DNA of 31,894 nt from Krasilnikovozyma curviuscula (taxonomy: Eukaryota; Basidiomycota; Tremellomycetes; Cystofilobasidiales; Mrakiaceae), in NCBI GenBank assembly GCA_014825775.1, contig MVAQ01000236.1, positions 1 to 31,894 on the forward strand, in the 5' to 3' direction. This document shows, piece by piece, positions 1 through 10,168 of the stretch. Each line of letters begins with the position of its first letter. Position 1 is the first letter of the stretch. Below the pieces are notes generated by a model. The model worked only from the letters and a program-made list of their open reading frames with translations. It was not told the DNA's origin and ran no database searches. The translations under genes were made by a program, and so were the position numbers.

Positions 1-570
1 TTTAACTTCTCTCGTTTAATAAAGTTGCATGTGTTCTGAGCCACAGCACCCGCGAGAATCCGCGTTTCGTGAGGAGCACAGGCACTCGAGCTGCTCATGG
101 ATTTCAATGCTCTCGCCGTCCTATCAAGGTGTTTATTTCACTGAGCCCTACGCATCAAGCTGCGGGGATGCAGTGTCTGCGCTAGGCCCTAGTCAAACTA
201 TTATCTGATAGAAAAGTTCTGGCGTATCCTTTATGAGCGACAATGACCATCCGTATAACCTCTGATGGCACTTGAAATGACGTCTTGCGACTTGCACTGA
301 ATAAGTTCCGTCCTTGAAGCGAAGCTCCTAATATAGACGTTGGGCAGTTGCAATAATGGTTGCTGAATGGTGGGTCGATAATCAAAAGACAGGGCGACAA
401 AATGAGGCGAGAAAACGAGTGGGTACATCGCCGTAAGGTGGGGTTCATGAGCTACTTTTATCGCGAGAAGATGAGACTCTAACAACAACCTAACGTAGGA
501 TCAACTTCAGTACCACTACTAGGATACTAGGATTGATACACAAATAAACAGGCTGCTTACTATGCGAGAC
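1..570. other. Left-edge region with no gene recognised
   Basis: I see no convincing coding exon, RNA gene or repeat here. Open frames on the minus strand (for example 182-448) start at non-ATG codons or lack splice-linked continuation and have no family features. Part of the stretch is probably the 3' untranslated region of the small minus-strand gene that ends at 571, and part may belong to a gene beyond the left edge. Confidence 0.4.
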
Positions 571-975
571 CTAGACTGGAGGCTTAGATTGGGTAGGAAA
601 CGGATAGCTCTTAGCTTCTGCTTTAAGATCACCTGCTATGCGAGCTGCCACTCGGATTTCTTCTTCGGGGTCTGTGAAACTTCCAAAGAGAAGAAGAGAC
701 ATGGTTGCAGGCTGAGTCCACCCTAACTAAGCTCGGCCCCAGGGCAATAATTGCACTGGCCGCGTTTTGCTCCCATCCACTCGCTTTGCAACCTGCTGTC
801 AACTCGCCTTCATTGCTCTAAACTCCCTGTTAGCATTAGCTGCAGAGGGACCACCGCCTGCTGTCGATGATTCGGCGATGCGCATCGCGCGCCATCATAA
901 ACAAAGTCAAGCTTGCGGAATACCGATCTACGCTTCCCAAGTCCTGAAGACTTTGATGATACCTGGAGCTGCCAT
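571..975 (-). CDS. Small three-exon gene, 73-aa protein of unknown function
   Basis: I do not recognise this protein. The model joins 975-963, 860-804 and 722-571, giving 73 codons plus a TAG stop; the introns are 102 and 81 nt. The start is an ATG followed by Ala-Ala-Pro. The N-terminal third is Gly/Ala/Asn-rich, and the middle holds a short hydrophobic run (residues about 33-39, MSLLLFG). An acidic helix-like stretch (DPEEEIRVAARIAGDLKAEA) follows, and the tail is Pro-rich (ends SKPPV). The last exon alone would be a 43-aa ORF from ATG 702. It is divergent from GID8, about 500 bp away. The second donor (GTTGAC) is weak, so the exon joins are tentative. The size and layout would fit a small mitochondrial or membrane-associated protein, but that is only a guess. 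Confidence 0.4.
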
Positions 976-1477
976 TTGACTTAGGAAGCATGTTCGCCGA
1001 GGCTGTACGTGGAAAATAAGTTCGATCGAATAAACTGCCCTTTCTATGACTTATCCTGCGGATCAGGGCGAACATTGTCTATCCAACTAAGTGATAAGCA
1101 TATACATCTCTCTAATTCCTCCTCTTCCACTGAGAATAGGAAGGCTCGGACTCAAGAGGATCCTTGAAAACGAAGTCTTCGCTTGCTCTCCCACTTCTTC
1201 TTGGGCTCAAGAGGCGCTCCCAGTCAGCCTTCTGAAGAAGACGAAGGGGAGACAGCCTTCATATAGTCACAAGCAAAGAGACAGTCGTAGAGATGGGTAT
1301 GTTTATCGGTACAGAGTCGTCTTAGAAAGTGGTTACAGAACAAAAACCTGCAAAAAGAAAAAGCGAAAAAACGACAGAAGCAAGTCTGTGGCAAACGCAG
1401 ACCTTCTTCGCCTTGCTGTACATTCCTTCCCCCTGTGCGTTTCCCACGCTCTGCCAGCTTGGATCCCATGAGAAGCC
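976..1477. promoter_or_regulatory. Divergent intergenic region between the 73-aa gene and GID8
   Basis: This 500-bp gap separates two divergently transcribed genes and presumably holds both promoters and 5' leaders. A minus-strand ATG frame at 1075-836 and a plus-strand frame at 1091-1471 are open but show no family features, so I leave them out. No clear TATA element or repeat was seen. Confidence 0.4.
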
Positions 1478-3131
1478 ATGTCGGTGAGTTCACGACCCTC
1501 TTCCCGTCTTCCAACCCTCACCACAGCTGGTAGGCGTTCTCATAACTGACGCCTGCCTTCCTCTCCCAACATGTCGTCGTGGACCCAATCTCGTCGCCGC
1601 CATCCAGCGTGTCCCTAGCAGCAGTTCCACCCATCAAACCAAACCGACAGAAGCTTCAAACGGCAGAAGCACTTCCTCGAGGGGTCCAACAACGATATCC
1701 CCAGCCGAATGGAGCAAAAGACTTGCAGAGGTCAACGTACCGCGAAGGTGAGTCTTATTGCTGTCTGTTGCTCCTGTTTGTTGGCCAGTGGTCTTGCCGG
1801 GGCTTTCTCCCTTTTCGGATGATGAGACTTTATAAGCATTGTGGGAATCTCTCCTAAATCAATTGAGGATAACTTAATCATTGCTTTCTGATACGAAAAA
1901 CGAAAGCGCCTTTATTCTTGGTCGCTGTGGTCTGCTTGCCTGCTCTTGCCCCCTTGTTCCCACGTGGCCTCTTTGACTGATTCTGCTTTGTTACTTGCTT
2001 TGGTGCTAAAAGGGATCTCAATGAGCTGATCTTGGACTACTTGATTGTGGAAGGGTACACTTCGGCAGCAGAAGCATTTGTTCTCGAGTCGGACCCGGTA
2101 GCTTCATCTAGTTTTTCTGGAGGTCAGTGATTACACCAGTTCAATATATGATTGAACTCTTTAACTCAGACCCTGCTTTCCAACAATCAGGCCCGGAGGA
2201 CATGCAGATAGACCCCTCCCTAGATAGAGCAACCCTGCCGACTACAGACTCAATCGACAGAGAATCAATCGAGGAAAGAATCATGATCAAGTCGGCTATT
2301 GAAAGAGGTGATATCAACGAGGCTATCAGGAGACTTAACGAGCTCGATAATGAAGTAAGTCTTGCTCTCTGCCCTCTTATCTACTTGTCGCTTCCAAAAA
2401 AATTTGCGTTCTGGTCGCTCGAATTCCGCCCTCCATCGCGTTATGGGCGTGCATCTCTTACCTGATTAGATCTTGTTCATGCACCACTCTTACTGGCTCC
2501 CTTCTCCTCGGAGCTGTGCGGGTCGATGGTGATTATGACTCCAGTTTACCAAAACTACCTATGAACTTTTGCCTGTCTTTGTTCCATTTTATTTTTTTTC
2601 ACTTTCAGCTGTCATGTCACGTTGACTGTATGACTGACTCATTTGCCGTTGATCTGGCAGATTCTTGACCTCGACCCTCCAATGTTGTTCAAGCTCCATC
2701 TCACTACGCTTTTGAACTTCCTCACCCCTTCACCGAATCCACTACCGATCGCCAAAATCCTCTCATTCTCAACTTCTGTCTTAGCACCTCTTGCAACAAA
2801 TCATCCGCTGTTTCTGCCGCAGCTGGAAAGTGCGCTATCAATTTTGGCGTTCCCACCCGGCACCCCTCTTCCTGAATCACTACAGAATTTGCTAGGTGAA
2901 AGCCGTAGGAGAAAAGTTGCAGAGGAGGTTAATAGAGCGCTACTGAAGAGAGAAGGAAGGGGCGGTGAAGCCAAACTTCGAGGAATGATTCGCGTTTTGG
3001 CGTGGACGGAAAACAAGTTGGAACACGAAGGTCATGTTGTTTTCCCGAAGGTACGAGGTGGAGAGGGTGTTTGGGAGGAAGTCCATCGGCTTGATGATGA
3101 CGAGGTAGTTGACGGTGAGATGGAGATCTAG
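1478..3131 (+). CDS. GID8: GID8-like LisH-CTLH-CRA protein (GID/CTLH ubiquitin ligase subunit)
   Basis: This is a subunit of the GID/CTLH E3 ubiquitin ligase, which in yeast marks gluconeogenic enzymes for degradation; GID8 is a scaffold piece. Proposed exons are 1478-1483, 1608-1747, 2013-2122, 2191-2354 and 2661-3131 (296 aa; acceptor 2170 instead of 2191 gives 303 aa, also in frame). The LisH motif (RDLNELILDYLIVEGYTSAA) lies at about residues 49-81. The CTLH helix pair follows at about 105-165 (SIEERIMIKSAIERGDINEA), and the CRA region runs to the C-terminus. Human GID8/TWA1 is 228 aa and yeast Gid8 is longer. The two-codon first exon (ATG TCG, then GTGAGT) is the least certain part. Two introns are unusually long (1748-2012 and 2355-2660). 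The first hosts a C/D snoRNA. In the second I saw no feature. Confidence 0.85.
1802..1907 (+). ncRNA. Intronic C/D box snoRNA, probable LSU rRNA 2'-O-methylation guide
   Basis: The RNA lies inside GID8 intron 1748-2012. It has a perfect box C (ATGATGA, 1819-1825) and box D (CTGA, 1888-1891), 62 nt apart. A terminal stem brings them together: TTTTCG (1812-1817) pairs with CGAAAA (1894-1899), and an outer stem pairs GCTTTC (1802-1807) with GAAAGC (1902-1907). A plausible D' (CTAA, 1854-1857) and degenerate C' (TTGAGGA, 1863-1869) sit between. Directly upstream of D', GTGGGAATCTC (1841-1851) is complementary over 11 nt to the conserved 25S/28S rRNA segment GAGATTCCCAC. As I recall, that is the region methylated under yeast snR190 guidance. 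By the fifth-base rule the target would be the second G of that segment. Release from a spliced, debranched intron is the normal route for such RNAs. Boxes and stems are seen directly. The rRNA target comes from memory of the conserved sequence. Confidence 0.75.
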
Positions 3132-3357
3132 TGACGAATCATAACGAACAACCGTTGTACTTGGGTAATGAACCTATTTCATGTGTATTTTTTTTCATGA
3201 ACAATTTTGACGGCAGCGTAAAGTCAGACTATAAAAAACTCTAAGGATTGAGTCTAAATTTTTTTTTTGGGTCGCAAGCTCTCAGCTTGACCGTCGAGGC
3301 AGCGCGTCGAGGGACGTGTCTCCTGTCATCCTCATTCCACCGTGTGCTGAAGATGCT

Positions 3358-5791
3358 ATGTCCTCTCTGGAGCCCCATTCAACTCCCCCTATACCAATAA
3401 GCGCAGAAACAACTCCGTTGGTAGATCTAGAGGTAGGAGCAGCAGCAGCAATATCTGAAGCAACTCCGTTGATAAACTCAGAGGTAGAAGAAGCAGCAGC
3501 AGTGGCAGCTCCAAATAACGACAGGATGTGGAGGAAGGAAGCTTGGGCATGGTGGAGCTATAACTTCGCTGCAGAGAGTTACGCTTGTGTGGGTAAGTAA
3601 AGTAGAGAAGATTAGAGCAGATGCGGCAACGAGGCATGAGCTGACTGTCGGGTTACCCATTTTCCAGGTCTCACAGTGATGATCCCAGTAGCTCTGGAAC
3701 AGATAGCTAGGAGCCATGGTTTCCTGGATTCAGCAAGAACCATGCCTTGCGTCTCTTCTGCCCCTAGCAACTCTACGACAGGCGGAGGAGGAGACGCATT
3801 GAGGTGTCGAGCATCGGTATGGGGCATAGCTGAGGTGGATTCTGCCAGTTTCAGGTTACTTCTCTATCCAGCTTCTGAGACTTTGACAGTACTAATTCGT
3901 TCTTTGGTTCATTTATAGTTTGTACTCCTTCTCCGCAGCCGTTGCCGTTCAAGCATTGATTGTCATCTCTCTTGGGTCAATTGCCGATCATCGTAAGTCA
4001 AAGGAACAACCATTTTATGTGAGAGAAGCGGAATGAAAGTGGCTGACTCTTTCGTCGACTAGCCCCCCATCGTAAAGCACTTCTGCTTACCTTTGCCTTC
4101 ACTGGCTCATTCACAACCCTCCTCTTCTTCCTCCTTCCCACCTCAACGGCAGCACTCTGGCCATTGTCTTCGCTCGTTTCTGTTATTGGAATAGCATGTT
4201 TTGGTTGCAGCTTCGTCTGCTCCAATGCCTACCTTCCGGACCTCTCGAGATGCTCGCCCATCGTTCTGGACGCCAGAGAGAAGTTGCTAGAGGCGAAGAG
4301 AAGCCGTGTGGATAGTCTCGACTTCAATCGTCGCTCTGAGCTCGAAAGAGCATCGCTAGAAGAGCGACCGAGTTTGGGCAGGATATCTCTGGAGGAACAA
4401 CCGAGTTTGATGCTACCAGGGATTGAGGCAGCTGAAGTGGAATCTGACGATGCGCCGTTATTAGGCGACCTGAATCTCAGCCAAGCTTCAAGAGACTATC
4501 ATATATCGAGACTTGAAGTCGAGTACGAAAAAACTCTCGCAGCAGCAACATCCAGGATCTCATCTATGGGTGTTGCTTTGGGATACAGCGGAGGGTAGGT
4601 CTGCCACACCACCGAATATTTGTCGTTTGTTCTGACCAAAGTTGTCCTAATCTTGCTCTAGGGTGCTGGTCCTCATTCCAGCATTTATAGTTATTGCAGC
4701 GTTGGATGGATCGATGCTTAGTTTGAAGATCGGTTTACTACTTGCTGGACTAGTTTGGGCGGTTTTCACTCTTCCCGCTGCGAGATGGCTAGGTACGAGA
4801 AAAGAAGCATCTATGAGAAAGCTGGATCGAAAGTGGGGAGGGTGGCCCTCTGAAATCGTGACGGCTTGGGTATCATTGGCGAAGATGCTTACTCCATCAG
4901 AAATTAAAAGATTGAGAAACACTTTTTGGTTGTGAGTGAAGCTTCACCGAAATCATTTGATATTATCGTATATACTGATAAAATGCTGATTTTGGTTCCA
5001 GTCTGCTCGCTTGGGCATTTCTATCTGATGCCTCTTCGACAATTTCGTCGACTGCAATCATGTTGGTATTATTTTTCTTTCGCCTCCAAATAGCTACCTT
5101 TGATCTAAATCCCTTCTTTTAGTTTCGGGAAAACCGCGCTTTCAATGACATCAGCAGAAGTTACAGTTGTGGCATTCCTCGCACAAGCGACTGGAATCTT
5201 GGGAGGGATTGCGTCGCCAATACTCCAAAAGAAATACAACCTTTCAAATATGAAAGCTTTGTTGATCATCGTGGTGCTGATGTCACTGATACCGGCGTAC
5301 GGATTGGTTGGCATGTTGCCGTTTTTCAAAAAAGCAACCTGGGGTGGACTAAGAGCTTCTTGGGAGATGTACATGATGGCTGTCTTTCTAGGTTGGTGGT
5401 TTTTTTGTTTCTTTTTTAAATTTCATATTCTGTTTCTTTGAGTCATTTCAAAGCTGAACTATTTCTTCCTGTTCCCTGTTCCGAAGGTTTCCTTTATGGG
5501 CCGTTCCAGTCATTTGCTAGAAGCACATTCTCAACGCTCATTCCCCCAGGTCAAGAGGCGAAGTTCTATGGATTGTATTCGATAACGGACAAATCTTCCT
5601 CTTTCATGGGACCCTTCATCGTGGGATTTTTGGTGGATGTCACTAAAGAGATCCGATGGGCGTTCGCTTTTCTCTTCATCATGCTGCTGGCACCACTACC
5701 AATCCTCATTTGGAAGGTTGACATGGACAATGGCAGGGAAGACGCATTAAGGTATACTGTAGTGGCAGAACGTGAAGAAGACGAGGAGTGA
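3358..5791 (+). CDS. ATG22: Atg22-type vacuolar amino-acid effluxer (MFS-like)
   Basis: Atg22 is a vacuolar membrane permease that exports amino acids released by autophagic breakdown. Eight exons (3358-3592, 3668-3854, 3919-3992, 4063-4594, 4662-4931, 5002-5061, 5123-5391, 5487-5791) give 643 aa. The family start MWRKEAWAWWSYNFAAE is at about residues 57-73. Many hydrophobic segments follow, consistent with about 12 membrane passes, and so does the conserved LYGPFQSFARSTFSTLIPPG-type block with EAKFYGLYSITDKSSS near the C-terminus. The first 55 residues are an Ala/Glu-rich cytosolic tail. A long central loop (about residues 235-310) carries Ser-Leu-Glu-Glu repeats. Two introns (5062-5122 and 5392-5486) use the unusual donor GTTGGT; reading phase supports both. 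The ATG at 3358 is the first in frame before the conserved block. It runs in the same direction as GID8, 226 bp downstream. Confidence 0.92.
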
Positions 5792-6047
5792 CCCGAGGCG
5801 ACGGCTGGGCCAGGATTCTTTGGAATAAAAAAGAACTCGCTCAATTTTTTGATACCCAAGAAGATATTCATCACAGCATTTATTGCTAAATTTGCCGACC
5901 AAAAAGAATCAAGATGAAAAAAGAAAATAGACCACGTTTCTAAGAAAGCATATCAGTCTACAAGCCTGTAGAGTCTAATAATGTACAACAGTTTCTAAAG
6001 CTCTTGCGATGATATCGTTGTAGATCGTGATGGAACTTAGGAGCCAG

Positions 6048-7571
6048 CTAGAGACCTTTGTTAAACCACAGTTTACCTTCGATATGGCTAAATTTTTCCT
6101 TTTCCAATCTACTAGCGTCAATTGATGCCCGTTGAGGGAAGACAGCAATTGACGGTGGGAGGAAGAGGTACAGACACAAGCCGACTAAGGAAGATCGGAG
6201 GAAGATTATTACATGAGTACACAAACAATATAAGGTTAAAGAAGATAAGACAACGACAACTTACTAGCTGTGAGTTGAGAGGCCATCTCCAACACTTTCC
6301 CACGTGGCCCTTTAAATGCTCCTCGGGCGGCCATGGCTGTCATCAAGACTGGTGGGAAAATTAGGGTTGGACTGAGCGAACAATGAACAAATCAGTAAGC
6401 TACCGTCAGAAGCCTCAGAGAAGAGTATCTGGACATACACGTTGGTCAATACCCTGCTTGCAGCACTCTGCCCTACAGCCATCGCACCAGCGATAGAGCT
6501 CTTTCCGATGTCTTCGGTAGTTTCAAGTTTGCTCTCTGGGTCTGTGTTGACTTTGAAGACAGTGACGCCATCTCTGATTTCCTTCCATCGAATGCAAGTG
6601 ATGCTGGTAATAGAATGAGAGCGTGAGCAGTTGCACGCAAACGTAATTGTGCAAAAATATGATTTTTGCTCACTTGACGACACCGGCACCAGCAACAGAT
6701 GCAAAAGGAACAAATTTGGAGAGAAGCAGTTTGTTTGCTTCTGTCATGATCCTGGATGGAATTTTCGGCACGAGTCTAGTGAGAGAGACAGCTAAAAGAA
6801 CACTGGTTGCAGTCGCTGCAGTGTATGCTGGGAAGACAGAGGGACCGACCAGCCAGAAGGATTAGTCATATATAAACCAATCGAATATGAACAGGTAGCA
6901 CAATAATTACCGGTAGCAATCTCGCTGGTGCTCATTTCAATCGACTTGTTGGCGTTCGAATAGTTGACTGCGACATTCAATGTCTGGTTCATCCACTGCC
7001 AGAAGATGACCTGCTTCAAGCTCGCATTCGGTGTGAGCATACCAGCACAAATAATCAAGTTGGTTGGAACGAAAGCCGACTTGGAGAGGGAATGCGACAG
7101 GGGACAAAGCGGCGTTTTATCAGTCAAAATGCAGCAAAGATGATGAGTATGAGAGCCTTACGCCCTGAACAGAGCGAGAAAGGAGTAAAAGGACTAACCA
7201 TTCTGAAGGCGAGAGGAACGGGTTGCTGGGTATCAGGGTGAATTGAACTTTGGACCAGCTGAAGATCTTTCCAGTAAGCCTCTCTGACCTGTGGAGCGAC
7301 CCAAACGCCCTTCCCCCCAGACAGTTTGATCATCTCGTCGTACTTCTTGACACCAGCCACAGCCTAGAAAGTAGAGGAATTGTCGTTCAGAAAAATAAGA
7401 TGAAAGCCACAGAGGAACGAAGAAATGTATACACACCTGCTGCAAAGTGGATGAGGAGACAAGGAGCGTCAGGGGACTGGTGACAGTGTAGAAGTGCTTG
7501 AGACGGCCCATGTAGGTCGATAGATCATATCTGGGGGCACTCAGATCAACGAGATCAGCGGAGGCCGACAT
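6048..7571 (-). CDS. FSF1: Sideroflexin, mitochondrial inner-membrane carrier
   Basis: Sideroflexins are multi-pass proteins of the mitochondrial inner membrane; the human SFXN1 group imports serine for one-carbon metabolism. Seven exons on the minus strand (7571-7437, 7363-7199, 7079-6911, 6827-6674, 6603-6439, 6371-6265, 6184-6048) give 343 aa, close to the family's usual 320-340. Family signatures are seen in order. These are YDLSTYMGRLKHFYTVTSP near residue 15, HPDTQQPVPLAFRMSAFVPTN near 85-105, FWQWMNQTLNVAVNYSNAN, FVPFASVAGAGVVNITCIRW, and the C-terminal ending FNKGL. The start ATG is at 7571 with MSASADLVDLSAPRYD. It converges with ATG22 (256 bp between stops) and is divergent from PRE4. 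The substrate in this organism is not shown by the sequence. Confidence 0.93.
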
Positions 7572-8190
7572 CTTTTGCACTATAGACCCGTGGTGGTATG
7601 GACAAGCAGGCAGGCCGAGCGAAAAAAAAAAGAAGCGCGAACAGGGCCATTTCCAGACATCGGTTATTTTATTTTTCCTCAGGGGAAAGAACAAAGGAAG
7701 GGAGCAGTCCAATACATAGATAAGCAATCAAGGTGTTTTGTACGGCCAGTTTCAATCTCGAATACAAACAAGGTGGTGGCGCCAGCGACAGGCGTGGAAC
7801 CTCGCTCGTCGTCGGAGGCTAGCTGCCAACCAGATCCACCACCGACAACATTCCCCTTTCTACCTAATCCTTGAGTAAGTTTCAGCCCTCATTCATGTTG
7901 AAGGAGAGTCCACATCACGTCGGGGAATGAGAAGAAAGTAGCACCCGACGGTACAGAGTCGAGCGATGGACGAAATGTCAAGTCTTTCGTTGAAGAGGGA
8001 CACCCGAAAGGGAATGAGGCACGACGCCTTATCAAATCGAAGTAACCGATTTTGTTTCTATGGCTGTGGGAGGGTGTCTGGGAAGGGATGCTTTTCAAGC
8101 AGGCGGGGCTGTCGTCTTGTCCGTGATCACTCCAGCTCGGTTGATGCTCATCAAACCCTCTTATACAGACAGGTATCTTCTTTACGTGCC
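7572..8190. promoter_or_regulatory. Divergent promoter region between sideroflexin and PRE4
   Basis: The 619-bp gap separates two divergent ATG codons and must hold both promoters and leaders. Open frames at 7575-7874 and 7966-8190 look like frame shadows without family features. A short upstream non-coding exon for PRE4 could exist here, but I cannot define one. No perfect match to the yeast proteasome element GGTGGCAAA was found by eye. Confidence 0.4.
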
Positions 8191-9776
8191 ATGGACCACC
8201 ACCCTGCAGCATGGGGAAGACCCAGAAATGATGCTATCGACCACTACAACGCGACCCCTCTCTATCAAGGCCAAAACTGGGAAGAGAAGGCATGGGGCGC
8301 TCCTAGCCACCACTCCCAGCACGCCCACGATGATGCTGTTCAACACCCATCGTAAGCTACATCTCTTGAGAATTGAGAATTTTTTTGGCCTACCAGAGGG
8401 CGGCGGGGGGTTGCACAGTCACGGCTACTCGAAGGGTGTTGGTTTTCAGCAGATTCCGGAGCGAAGGGATAAAATCTTCTGAATGGCAACCCCACTTTCT
8501 GAACATGATATGCCATGATATGTGGGTGCTAGAGGGTGTTGTCTCCTGGGGCCAGTAGAACTCAACTTGGCGACAAGGGTGTTGCATCTTGCGCAACCCC
8601 TCGCACTCATTACCCTCGATGAATGGCTGGCTCTTCTAAGCGACTTCGACCTCAAATTCTTTGCTGCCCGCTGTGTGTTCCGAACTTGCTTACACCTTAT
8701 ACTGATTTATCCTCTTCTAACTGCCGCTTCAGTGGTCCAATCGTCACCGGAACATCCGTCCTTGCCATCAAGTTCTCCAAAGGAATCATGATTGCAGCGG
8801 ACACATTAGCATCTTACGGATCGTTGGCCAGGTTCCGTGATGTTGAGAGGTTGAAACAAGTTGGAGACTACACAATTATTGGAGCGAGCGGAGATATGGC
8901 TGACTTCCAGCATCTGTATAAGCAACTGGAGGGAGTGATGTGAGTTACATTCCCTTTTTAATAATTCTATGTCAGTTTAATCATTTTCCCAATCTAAACC
9001 TAACTGCTATCTTCGTTACTCTGCTGTCTGATAGCATCTCAGAGCAGACTACTGGAGATGGCCTGTCACTGGGTCCTCATGAAGTCTATACGTACCTATC
9101 GAATGTCATGTATGGCCGTCGAACTAAAATGAAGCCGTTGTGGAACTCCTTGCTTGTCGGTGGTGTGAGAAAAGGTGAACGGTAAGCTACGGGGGTCTTC
9201 TTTTACCTTTTCACACCCTATCGCCTCGACTTACTCCTTCCATTTCTCGCCAATCTTTACCGTATTAAACCTCCTTCTGTGCCTTGTAGATTCTTGGGCT
9301 ACGTCGATTACATCGGTACAACTTACACAGCATCAACCCTCGCAACTGGATTTGGAGCTCACATCGCTCAGCCGTTACTCAGAAAACACGTAGAAGGAAG
9401 AGAAGATACCCTGACTCAGGATGAGGCTGAGAAAGTTTTGATTGAGAGCATGAAGGTCTTGTACTACAGAGATGCCAGAAGTTTGAACAAGGTCAGTCTT
9501 GTTGCTGGAATACATGCTTCATTTGAGTCGGTCAAATGATCATGCTGACTCCAACTTCTTCTTGTTCTATGTGTCAATGCCCATCTTGTCCTTTAGTTCA
9601 AGATTGCGACTGTAACTGATGAGGGTGTCTCGATCTCAGAGACCAAGTCTGCTGAGACGGAGTGGAAGTTTGCTGAAGGCTTGCGAGGGTTAGTTGCAAT
9701 CGTTTGTCTCGTCAATTTTGAACTCACCACGCTAATGCTTTCTCTTTCGATTAGATACGGTGCTCAAACGCAGTAG
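8191..9776 (+). CDS. PRE4: 20S proteasome subunit beta-7 (PRE4 / PSMB4)
   Basis: This is a non-catalytic beta subunit of the 20S proteasome core. Six exons (8191-8351, 8733-8939, 9035-9181, 9290-9491, 9597-9688, 9755-9776) give 276 aa. The first 54 residues form a His/Asn/Gln-rich propeptide. The mature fold begins with [20 protein letters not shown] and [13 protein letters not shown], which are diagnostic of PSMB4. [10 protein letters not shown], the YGRR element and LLVGG...[10 protein letters not shown] then follow. As expected for this subunit, there is no catalytic N-terminal Thr next to a Gly-Thr cleavage site. The first intron (8352-8732) is 381 nt, far longer than the others (66-108 nt), and holds a strong hairpin. 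An additional small exon inside it cannot be excluded. Confidence 0.93.
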
Positions 9777-10168
9777 AAAATTCAAGTAATGAGACTGTAT
9801 CCTTGTATATGACTTTGATGAACCGACCACCCTGCTGTGGGGCATGATAGCGCAAGATCGATATCGCGGTCGACTTGCCCAGTGATTATACTAAGCAACC
9901 CAGTTTGTAGCGGGTACTAGATCCATAGTTGCTTGAGAAACCGCCACACCGCTGCCTGGCGAATCCGCTCCTGCAGAAAGTACGATGCGTCGTCTCTACA
10001 ACCTTTCACTCGTTATTTCTTGGACAAAATCCCTTTAAAAGGCTACTCACAGCCTCAAAAAATTGGAGGAGAGACTCTTGGGAGTGCAATAGAATCTAAA
10101 CAGGGCTTTCTCTTGGGTTATTGGTTGGCAGTTTTTTCCACTGCCCTCACTGTACGAAAATTGCTTCT
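9777..10168. other. Intergenic region between PRE4 and COQ1
   Basis: This stretch of 392 bp between tandem genes should hold the PRE4 3' end and the COQ1 promoter. A plus-strand open frame (9933-10226) has a non-ATG start or no family content and overlaps the COQ1 start in another frame. I see no RNA gene or repeat. Confidence 0.4.

Noticed and set aside
836..1075. 79-codon minus-strand ORF with an ATG start
   Set aside because: It has no family content, and two other frames are equally open. The spliced 73-aa model from ATG 975 gives more protein-like segments.
7138..7168. ATGATGA with CTGA on the plus strand, antisense to a sideroflexin intron
   Set aside because: Spacing of about 20 nt and absence of a terminal stem rule out a normal C/D snoRNA.
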